A stretch of 64,000 nt of DNA, taken from assembly GCA_964426605.1 (NCBI GenBank), contig CAYRQK010000001.1, positions 186,001-250,000 of the forward strand, read 5' to 3'. The DNA is from JAGQNT01 sp964426605. Its GTDB lineage: Bacteria > Patescibacteriota > Saccharimonadia > Saccharimonadales > UBA4665. Shown one piece after another: positions 58,153-64,000 of the stretch. The first letter of the stretch is position 1, and each line of letters starts with the position of its first letter. The position numbers and the translations under genes are program-made. The notes under the pieces were generated by a model. The model searched no databases. It saw only the letters and a program-made list of their open reading frames with translations, and was not told where the DNA came from.

Positions 58153-58917
58153 CTAGGAGTGGAGTGTACTCTCAGCCTGTTTTTCTTTGCGATTGATCGT
58201 CATGAACACGACACACGTAACAATCAGAGCGGTCAGGACGATGCTCACCGTGCCATCCCCAAAGCCCTTCCCGCTTGGAATTGGCTTACCGAACCAATCG
58301 GCGAAAGATGCGCCCAATGGCCGGGTGATAACGTAAGCAAACCAGAATGTGAAGATTTCGCTGATTTTCAGACGTCGGCAAATGACAGGAATAAGCATGA
58401 GGCCGGCAAACAAGATGCCAGAGCTGAAATAGCCGAAACCGAGGCTATTGGCCGTCCAATCACCCGCGGCTGTGCCAAATGCAAAGGTCGCCATGACAGT
58501 TAGCCAATAGAATGTTTCTCGTCGGGCAGTAGTAATGCTATGGATTGAAAGGTTGTGCTCTACCTTTTGCCAGACAAAAAAGATCACAGCCAAGCATATC
58601 GCATAGAAGGTGGTCGATGCGATATAAGGTACACCAAATTGTTTGTGTAAGACATCTGCCGCCATCGTACCAAAGACGGCAACCATTGCCACGGCCAGCC
58701 AATAAGCCCATGGAATATAGTGCTTAGTTCTGAATTGAATACATAAGGCCGCAGCAAACGCTACGAAGCCAATTGCTACGGCGACGTATGGGCTTATCGT
58801 ATTGGCTAAAAAGTCTGAAGTGGTTTCGCCCATGGCTGTAGTAAGTAGTTTTGTTAACCAGAATAGAGCAGTTATCTCTGGTACTTTGCGTGAAAAGATT
58901 TTGGTGTTCGATATCAC
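58153..58917 (-). CDS. COG4705-like integral membrane protein with internal repeats
   Basis: 254 residues from GTG 58917. Eight membrane helices in three homologous units, each with a Gly/Asp motif: MGETTSDFLAN, FGTAAGDWTANSLGFGY, PLGASFADWFGKP; a fourth short one is FGTMAADVLHKQFG. Such proteins are unstudied membrane proteins. The frame also opens at ATG 58965, but that ATG lies within a terminator stem, while TATACT ends 7 nt before GTG 58917. It lies downstream of the tRNA-Gln module on the same strand. Confidence 0.82.
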   Translation of the reverse strand: MISNTKIFSRKVPEITALFWLTKLLTTAMGETTSDFLANTISPYVAVAIGFVAFAAALCIQFRTKHYIPWAYWLAVAMVAVFGTMAADVLHKQFGVPYIASTTFYAICLAVIFFVWQKVEHNLSIHSITTARRETFYWLTVMATFAFGTAAGDWTANSLGFGYFSSGILFAGLMLIPVICRRLKISEIFTFWFAYVITRPLGASFADWFGKPIPSGKGFGDGTVSIVLTALIVTCVVFMTINRKEKQAESTLHS

Positions 58918-58924
58918 AAAGTAA

Positions 58925-58930
58925 AGTATA
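58925..58930 (-). promoter_or_regulatory. -10 box of the COG4705-like gene, leaderless
   Basis: TATACT on the minus strand, 7 nt before GTG 58917. Confidence 0.55.
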
Positions 58931-58940
58931 TGCCATATAA

Positions 58941-58962
58941 AAAGACTTCCGAAGAAGTCTTT
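58941..58962 (-). terminator. Terminator closing the tRNA-Gln module
   Basis: AAAGACTT CTTCGG AAGTCTTT on the minus strand followed by TT; a stable stem lying between the tRNA 3' copy and the downstream gene. Confidence 0.6.
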
Positions 58963-58979
58963 CATTGTACTAATGCTTG

Positions 58980-59001
58980 TGGCTGGGGATGAGGGATTCG
59001 A
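58980..59001 (-). repeat. Copy of tRNA-Gln T-loop/acceptor 3' end including CCA
   Basis: 22 bp identical to 59160-59181 at the 3' end of tRNA-Gln, exactly 180 bp apart. It runs from the T-loop through the acceptor stem and discriminator to CCA. The 5' T-stem half is absent. Confidence 0.85.
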
Positions 59002-59129
59002 CCTACCTTCGGCAGGCCCGAAAGTTCGCTATTGCCAACATAGTTGGCATCGGAACGTTTCCTTGCGAATTGCTGGTGGCAATTCTCACCCCGATCTATT
59101 TCGGGTGTTCGAGCCACTCTAGACCATGA

Positions 59130-59159
59130 AAAAACACCACACGAGGTGGTGTCATTTCA
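59130..59159 (-). terminator. Terminator of tRNA-Gln
   Basis: Stem ACACCAC/GTGGTGT with an outer TGAAA/TTTCA pairing and a run of six T, starting 1 nt after the CCA. Confidence 0.8.
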
Positions 59160-59233
59160 TGGCTGGGGATGAGGGATTCGAACCCCCGATCGTGGAACCA
59201 GAATCCACTGCCTTACCACTTGGCCAATCCCCA
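59160..59233 (-). tRNA. tRNA-Gln(CTG)
   Basis: Minus strand. Acceptor TGGGGAT/ATCCCCA with discriminator G, anticodon stem GTGGA/TCCAC with loop TTCTGGT giving CTG, encoded CCA at 59160-59162. Confidence 0.93.
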
Positions 59234-59285
59234 TTAGGACGAGGAGTATTGTACTACAATTAACAGATATAGCCAACCGCCAGCA

Positions 59286-59327
59286 AAACAAAACCGCTTC
59301 AGCAAGAGGAAGCGGTTTTGTTTTGCT
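59286..59327. terminator. Terminator of the PKD-like surface protein gene
   Basis: Long stem AAAACAAAACCGCTTC / GAAGCGGTTTTGTTTT with a short AGCAAGAG loop, usable in both directions. Confidence 0.85.
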
Positions 59328-59339
59328 GGCTGCTCAGCT

Positions 59340-60722
59340 TTAGTAGCCGAGTTTGCGTCGAGCGAAGTAACGGTGAGCCACGGTACCGATGGTAGTGATG
59401 GCTACAAAGGCGGCGATGGTGCTGCCGGGGCCGGTATTAACGAGCTGTGATGGAGGAGTGGGCGTGGTCGGGGTAGTTGGCAGGCACTCGGGGCTACCTT
59501 GTGGTATACCCGGTAGGCACTCGGTGCAGCGTTGGTCGCCTTCGGGGACACCTGGCTTACATTCCTTGGGGCCGAGGGTGGTCAGTGACACGGCACAGGC
59601 GCTCGAGGTTATGTTCTGTACATCCTTGCCATTAACGGTAGCCTTGATAGTGTAGGCGGTATTGGCGCTGGGGAAGGTGTACGTGAGACTGGCCGAAGCG
59701 GCACTAGTAGTCACAGTCTTTGTAGTTGTAGTCTTGCCATCCGAGATAGTAAACACGTAATTTTGGATGGTTGTGTTGCTGACGATCGCATTGGCAGTAA
59801 AGATATATGTCAGGGCTTGGGCTGTGTTGGCCGAGGTGAGATTGTCACAGGCAAGTGCCGGCTTTGGCGCAGGGGTCTTAACGGTAGAAGTACAGTTGTT
59901 GCTGGTTTTGCCGCCGCTAAAGTCACTACCGTAGACCGTGACACGAGCGGTGTAGGCGGTGTTGTCTTTGCCGTAAGTGTGACTTGCATTGGCATTTTGA
60001 CCGCTGGTTTTGACGGTGTCGCTGGAGCCGTCGCCGTAACTAAAGACATACTTGCTAATAGTGGTATTTTTGGCACTGGCGGCAGCCTTGAAGTTGAATT
60101 TACGAGTAGCACCAACTTCACTGCCGACTAAGTTAACGCAGTCCAAGACAGGTTTGGGCTGGATCTTGGGAGTGAACTTGACGGCGTTGGCGCAGCCGAC
60201 CATGACGGCAAAATCAGCGTTGCCAGCAGCATCGAAGTGCACGATAACTGGCGCAGTGTTTTCGGCGAGCGAGGTAGTCGTTTTGCGAGCCCATACATCG
60301 CCTCCGACGTGTGTGAAGCCATTTTGGCCAGCGCCAAAACGGGCGCTTACCCAGGCGTCAGTACCAACGAGTGCGCCATTCACCTTGATGTCACCGTTGC
60401 GGTACATGGTGCCTAGCTTGGTGTTGCTAGTGTTCATACCAGCTACCATGGCATCAGTAGCGCCGGCCCAGCGGTAGACGGCCTTGAGGTCATCGTGACC
60501 GTTGTTGGAGCCATTCGCGTACAGCGCTTGAAAGGAGTTAACGTAGCCACTCAAGTTGCTGCCATTTAGGCCACAGTAGACGATATTGACTTGGTCGCAT
60601 GCATCGGCACTAGCAACGCCTGGTTGCGCAATACTGGCTGCACCAGCGGACACAATTGTTAGGGTAAATAGCGCGCCGGCTACGGCGTAACGGGCCTTTT
60701 GTAACAGGGAATGAATACGCAT
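59340..60722 (-). CDS. Surface protein with PKD-like repeats and LxNTG-like anchor
   Basis: 460 residues from ATG 60722 (GAGGAGGAG before it). Signal peptide to about residue 39 (AQPGVASADA), a unique N-terminal domain (CDQVNIVYCGLNG ... VYRWAGATDAMVAGM), and two PKD-like beta-sandwich repeats (KYVFSYGDGSSDTVKT; NYVFTISDGKTTTTKT). A Cys/Pro-rich stretch (CKPGVPEGDQRCTECLPGIP), a Thr/Pro linker, the sorting-like motif LVNTGPG, a helix and a basic tail RRKLGY complete it. Probably wall-anchored adhesin. Whether a sortase cuts here is not shown. Confidence 0.82.
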   Translation of the reverse strand: MRIHSLLQKARYAVAGALFTLTIVSAGAASIAQPGVASADACDQVNIVYCGLNGSNLSGYVNSFQALYANGSNNGHDDLKAVYRWAGATDAMVAGMNTSNTKLGTMYRNGDIKVNGALVGTDAWVSARFGAGQNGFTHVGGDVWARKTTTSLAENTAPVIVHFDAAGNADFAVMVGCANAVKFTPKIQPKPVLDCVNLVGSEVGATRKFNFKAAASAKNTTISKYVFSYGDGSSDTVKTSGQNANASHTYGKDNTAYTARVTVYGSDFSGGKTSNNCTSTVKTPAPKPALACDNLTSANTAQALTYIFTANAIVSNTTIQNYVFTISDGKTTTTKTVTTSAASASLTYTFPSANTAYTIKATVNGKDVQNITSSACAVSLTTLGPKECKPGVPEGDQRCTECLPGIPQGSPECLPTTPTTPTPPSQLVNTGPGSTIAAFVAITTIGTVAHRYFARRKLGY

Positions 60723-60913
60723 GGTGCTTCTCCTCCTCGACATCTCACGTCAATGATATCCACATTATATACGAACATCAGTATATTGTCAATACCCTTA
60801 TGCTTGATGACGTGGATGGCTAGTGCATAGTACTTTTCAACTTTCAGTAAATATTGAAAGCATGATATGCTAGCTAATAGCATAAGCAGTGAGCAAACAG
60901 CATAGGAGTGACC

Positions 60914-61819
60914 GTGCACGAGAGTGTTATTACGACCGACAGTTTGACGAAAAGGTATGGGCAATTTACAGCCCTCGACAGCTTGAATCTGGACGTCCGG
61001 AAGGGTGAGGTGCTGGGATATTTAGGGCCAAATGGCGCGGGTAAGACTACGACCATACGCCTGCTGCTGGGGCTGATTGCACCCACGAACGGCGGTGCGA
61101 CAATCTTCGGCCAGGATGCACGCACGCACGCCGCCGAGATTCATAAGAACATTGCATACGTGCCTGGCGAGACGAGTTTCTGGCCGTCACTGACTGGTGC
61201 CGAAACGCTCAAACTACTTGCCAATGTTCATGGCGGCACCGATGAGATGTATCAAGAAGAGTTGATTAAGAAACTTGCCTTCGATCCAAACCGAAAGATT
61301 CGCACCTATTCTAAGGGTAATCGCCAGAAGATTGCCCTCATCGCGGCTCTCTCTACTCGTGCCCGACTGCTCATTTTTGATGAACCGACCAGTGGCCTTG
61401 ACCCGGTGATGGCAAAAGTTTTCCGTGATGAAGTGTTGGCCGCCAAGCACGATGGCCAGACGGTGTTTTTGTCGTCGCATATGCTGGAAGAAGTCGAAGA
61501 ACTGTGTGACCGGGTGGCGGTGCTGAAGGACGGCAAACTCGTCGAGCTGGGCACGCTCGATGAGCTGCGCCACCTCTCGGCTGTGACGGTCGAGGCGACA
61601 TTCTCGGCTGCGCCGCCAGATGTGCATCGCGTGCAGAATGTACGTAGTGTTGAGGTGCATGGACATTTCCTGCGCTGCAGCGTGCAGGGCTCAATTGATG
61701 AATTGTTAGTGGTGGTGGCTCGGGCGAAGCCGCTCAGTTTTTTGAGTCGTAAACCATCGCTCGAAGAGCTTTTCCTGTCGATGTATGACAGCAAAGAAGC
61801 CAAGGTGGTCAGGCGGTGA
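60914..61819 (+). CDS. ABC transporter ATPase (ABC-2 export type)
   Basis: 301 residues from GTG 60914, set by AGGAG 5 nt before it. Walker A GPNGAGKTT, signature-like YSKGNRQKIALIAAL, Walker B LLIFDEPTSGLDP, H-loop LSSHMLEEVEEL. With the permease gene that overlaps its end (GTGA), and probably with the regulator after it, it forms an exporter operon. Substrate unknown; drug or lipid exporters share this layout. Confidence 0.94.
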   Translation: MHESVITTDSLTKRYGQFTALDSLNLDVRKGEVLGYLGPNGAGKTTTIRLLLGLIAPTNGGATIFGQDARTHAAEIHKNIAYVPGETSFWPSLTGAETLKLLANVHGGTDEMYQEELIKKLAFDPNRKIRTYSKGNRQKIALIAALSTRARLLIFDEPTSGLDPVMAKVFRDEVLAAKHDGQTVFLSSHMLEEVEELCDRVAVLKDGKLVELGTLDELRHLSAVTVEATFSAAPPDVHRVQNVRSVEVHGHFLRCSVQGSIDELLVVVARAKPLSFLSRKPSLEELFLSMYDSKEAKVVRR

Positions 61820-63426
61820 GTTTGTCGACCAGTCGCACGCTTAGGCGTTTTGGTTTCAAGCAGACCCTGCGCGGTGCGCTGATTGTCGGCGCTATCACGG
61901 GGTTACTCATGGGTGCTCAAGGTGCAGCCTATGCCAAGGCGTTCCCGGATCAGGCATCTCGTGACAAGTTGGTGGCTTCGCTCGAATCAGTTTCGGCTGT
62001 CAATTTCCTGTCGGGTGAGATTGCCGATGCCAGCACGCCGGCCAGTTACGCCATATATAAATCATTGCCCATGATGGTGCTGATTGCGAGTATTTGGGGG
62101 CTGATGGTCACCACGCGGCTACTGAGAGGCAACGAAGAAGATGGCCGGTTGGAACTGCTGGTGGCGGGTTCTACTACCAAAGGCCGGGCGAGTCGGCAGC
62201 TGCTTGCCGGTTTTGGCGGGTCGTTCCTGATAGCGTGCGTGTTGGCATTTGGGCTGATTGCTGCGCTCGGTGCGGACCCGGCCGTGCATCTATCGATTAG
62301 GGCGAGCGCGCTGATGGTAGCCGCGGTCTTCTTGCCGGGCTTGCTTTTCGCCGCACTTGGTGTGGCAACCAGTCAGCTAGCCGTCACCTGTAGCCGGGCG
62401 GTGTTATATGGACTGGTGCCGCTGTTGTTGTTATATGTCGTTCGCGGATCGGCTAACAGTATTCACTCGGTGAATTGGCTCAAGCAGTTGACGCCCTTTG
62501 GCTGGAGTGATTTGTTGAATCCGGTACTTGGTCCGCATGTTGCGTGGATACTCCCGGGAGTACTGTGCGCAGCGCTATTGACAGGGCTTGGTTTGTTTTG
62601 GGCGAGTCGTCGTGATTTGGGCATGGGGCTGATTCGGCAATCCAGCGTGGCCCGATCACATTTCTACTGGTTGCACTCGACACGTGCGTTTGGCGTTCGC
62701 CGCAGCATGTGGTCCTTTGCCTGGTGGGGCGTTGGCACGGTGGCCTTTGCCGCTTTCTTTGCCGCGCTCGCTCATTTGAGTGCCAATCTGGCCAGTGACT
62801 CTTCGGCCTTTCGCAATCTCTTCTCGGCAACCTCGATGAATGAGTTTAAGGTTATGTTCCTAGGCGTGGGTACGTTGTTTACGGCCACCGCATTGCTCAT
62901 CATGGCCACAATGGGTGTGGGTGCAATTCGTGGCGATGAGGCCAAGGGCTACCTCGATAATCTGCTCGTCGGCCCCGTTCGGCGCAGCTCGTGGCTGATT
63001 GGCCGATTGCTGATTGTGATGGCGATGTTTACCAGCATCTCGCTTGTTTCGGGTATTGTTGCGTGGGGTATCGCCAGTGCGAGCCATATCGACGTAAGTT
63101 TCTGGCCTGTGTTACAGGGAGCGATAAGTCTCGTCGGCACACTAGTGTTGGTGCTTGGTATTGGTACATTTTTCTACGGCTTCTGGCCGCGCCTGGCGGT
63201 GGCTGCAATGGCGGTTGTCATTGGCTGGGCATTTGTTGTCGACATCCTCAAGTCGTTCTTCCACCTGAATGGTCTCATCACCAAGACCTCTTTCCTGTAC
63301 TACGTGCCCTCTGACCCTTCCAAAATGCCCGACTGGAGCGCGATTGTCTGGCTAGTGGTACTCGGCTTGCTGCTGGCGGGTACGGGTGTCGTCGGGTTTA
63401 CTAAGCGGGATATTGTAGCCGAATAG
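61816..63426 (+). CDS. ABC-2 type permease, duplicated 12-helix form
   Basis: 536 residues with about 12 membrane helices in two similar halves (helix-loop RLLRGNEEDGRLELLVAG in the first; MGVGAIRGDEAKGYLDNLLVG in the second), so one polypeptide supplies the whole pore. This EfrA-like or TetronasinR-like fusion is typical of Actinobacteria and relatives. GTG start overlaps the ATPase gene by 4 bp. Confidence 0.88.
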   Translation: MSLSTSRTLRRFGFKQTLRGALIVGAITGLLMGAQGAAYAKAFPDQASRDKLVASLESVSAVNFLSGEIADASTPASYAIYKSLPMMVLIASIWGLMVTTRLLRGNEEDGRLELLVAGSTTKGRASRQLLAGFGGSFLIACVLAFGLIAALGADPAVHLSIRASALMVAAVFLPGLLFAALGVATSQLAVTCSRAVLYGLVPLLLLYVVRGSANSIHSVNWLKQLTPFGWSDLLNPVLGPHVAWILPGVLCAALLTGLGLFWASRRDLGMGLIRQSSVARSHFYWLHSTRAFGVRRSMWSFAWWGVGTVAFAAFFAALAHLSANLASDSSAFRNLFSATSMNEFKVMFLGVGTLFTATALLIMATMGVGAIRGDEAKGYLDNLLVGPVRRSSWLIGRLLIVMAMFTSISLVSGIVAWGIASASHIDVSFWPVLQGAISLVGTLVLVLGIGTFFYGFWPRLAVAAMAVVIGWAFVVDILKSFFHLNGLITKTSFLYYVPSDPSKMPDWSAIVWLVVLGLLLAGTGVVGFTKRDIVAE

Positions 63427-63429
63427 GCC

Positions 63430-63876
63430 ATGAAGTTGACGAATGACCAACAGAACTTCGTGGAGCAATTCGCGCGTGTTGACCCCAGTATGCCCCGGGC
63501 GATGGGCCTTATATTGGGCTATCTTTTGGTGTGCGAGCCGGCAGAGCAGACCTCGCGGGCCCTACAGGCGGAACTTGGTGTATCGGCCGGTAGTGTCAGT
63601 ACTATGATGAATATGCTCGTAAGTACGGGGCTCGTTACTAGGGTCAGGCGGCCGCACCAGCGCCAGCAGTATTATGTAATAGCCGAGGGTAGCTGGCAGC
63701 GGACTGTCGAGATGCGCCTCGAGAGCATCAAAAGGGTGCGTAACGTTGCGGCTCAGGGTATGGCAGTAGCTGATAACTACCGGATGCGAGAAATCTGGCA
63801 TGTCTACGATAGTTTTGCGCAAGACCTGGAGCAGATGATACATCATCTTGCTACACGTACGCGCGACGAGCCGTAA
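63430..63876 (+). CDS. MarR/GbsR-like winged-helix regulator
   Basis: 148 residues. Winged-helix motif TSRALQAELGVSAGSVSTMMNMLVSTGLVTRVRRPHQRQQYY, then a helical C-terminal dimer region. GbsR-like proteins are local repressors. Gene begins 3 bp after the permease gene, so it probably controls this operon from inside it. Confidence 0.82.
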   Translation: MKLTNDQQNFVEQFARVDPSMPRAMGLILGYLLVCEPAEQTSRALQAELGVSAGSVSTMMNMLVSTGLVTRVRRPHQRQQYYVIAEGSWQRTVEMRLESIKRVRNVAAQGMAVADNYRMREIWHVYDSFAQDLEQMIHHLATRTRDEP

Positions 63877-63942
63877 CAAGGCTATCAGATTGGGGGCACG
63901 GGGTAGACGTACATAGGTCTACATTTGTCCCTATTCCTACAG

Positions 63943-63948
63943 TATAAT
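63943..63948 (+). promoter_or_regulatory. -10 box of the last gene, near-leaderless
   Basis: TATAAT ends 8 nt before ATG 63957. Confidence 0.55.
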
Positions 63949-63956
63949 GCCAGTAA

Positions 63957-64000
63957 ATGGCAAACATAATCACTATCGACCGTCTGACCGTCATGCTCGG
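63957..64000 (+). CDS. Start of a gene cut by the window edge, perhaps an ABC ATPase
   Basis: Only 14 codons: MANIITIDRLTVMLG. The pattern I-x-I-x-x-L-T-V matches the first strand of ABC ATPases, though too short to be sure. ATG 63957 is placed by a TATAAT 8 nt before it. Confidence 0.4.
   Translation, partial: MANIITIDRLTVML

Larger units (their letters stand above)
58980..59159 (-). other. Post-tRNA module of tRNA-Gln
   Basis: In transcription order: terminator (ACACCAC/GTGGTGT plus T-run, 59130-59159), box GTGGCTCGAACACC (59117-59104), hairpins CACCCGA/TCGGGGTG, AATTGC/GCAATT and TGCCAAC/GTTGGCA, then the 22 bp copy of the tRNA 3' end. No frame. Same layout as behind two tRNA-Leu genes. 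Confidence 0.6.

Overview
The window looks like chromosome of a Patescibacteria/CPR bacterium, most probably a free-living, oxygen-using Saccharibacteria (TM7) type. This is inference from the sequence. Genes are dense and short-spaced with frequent 4-20 bp overlaps, GC is near 50 percent, and TGA is a normal stop codon (which argues against Gracilibacteria/Absconditabacteria). Core genes are compact (a UvrC of 496 residues, a LigA without zinc-finger cysteines), S16 and KhpA carry acidic tails, and surface proteins end in a degenerate LxNTG-like anchor. Nothing resembles rRNA, CRISPR, a prophage or an intact mobile element.

Layout. 0-3 kb: a TauD/clavaminate-synthase-like dioxygenase (cut by the window edge) and a half-type ABC exporter, both leftward. 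3-11 kb: a coiled membrane protein, trhO, uvrC, pepP, a holin-like membrane protein, secG and an oligopeptide-binding-type protein. 11-13 kb: tRNA-Leu(CAG), an FAD-linked D-lactate/glycolate dehydrogenase, tRNA-Leu(GAG), tRNA-Val. 13-21 kb: a D,D-carboxypeptidase, lemA-htpX, ligA and a RdgB-type NTPase. 21-27 kb: corA, tRNAs (Ala, Phe, Gly, Cys), an SPFH protein, a VIT transporter and small proteins. 27-39 kb: tRNA-Leu(UAA), a MurF-like ligase facing ddl, a polysaccharide deacetylase, leuS, rpmF, nusB, a Nudix gene, rnc, rpsP, khpA, trmD, and the nickel superoxide dismutase pair sodN-sodX. 39-46 kb: a MarR/MFS pair, an LPG-synthase-type membrane protein and a four-gene block of Asn/Thr/Ser-rich surface proteins built from shared repeats. 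46-52 kb: a SAM riboswitch with metK, an ATP-grasp ligase, a two-component system. 52-64 kb: cydB-cydA, redox genes, small membrane proteins, tRNA-Gln, a PKD-like surface protein, an ABC-2 exporter with its regulator, and the start of another gene.

Functional themes. Aerobic life: cytochrome bd oxidase, an FAD-linked 2-hydroxyacid dehydrogenase that could feed quinone, nickel SOD with its dedicated protease, and loss of Cys metal sites in UvrC and LigA. Cell envelope: DacA, Ddl, MurF-like ligase, deacetylase, SecG and two kinds of surface protein.

Most unusual signals: (1) three tRNA genes (Leu-CAG, Leu-UAA, Gln-CUG) are each followed, 144-180 bp away, by an exact 14-22 bp copy of their own T-loop-to-3' end. 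The sequence between holds a terminator, a GTGGC...ACACC box and further hairpins, like a family of miniature tRNA-targeting elements. (2) At least 15 genes have a TATACT-like -10 box ending only 6-10 nt before the start codon, which implies leaderless mRNAs. (3) Several intergenic regions have promoter, nested stems and terminator and look like unannotated structured RNAs. (4) A repeat-built surface protein cluster.
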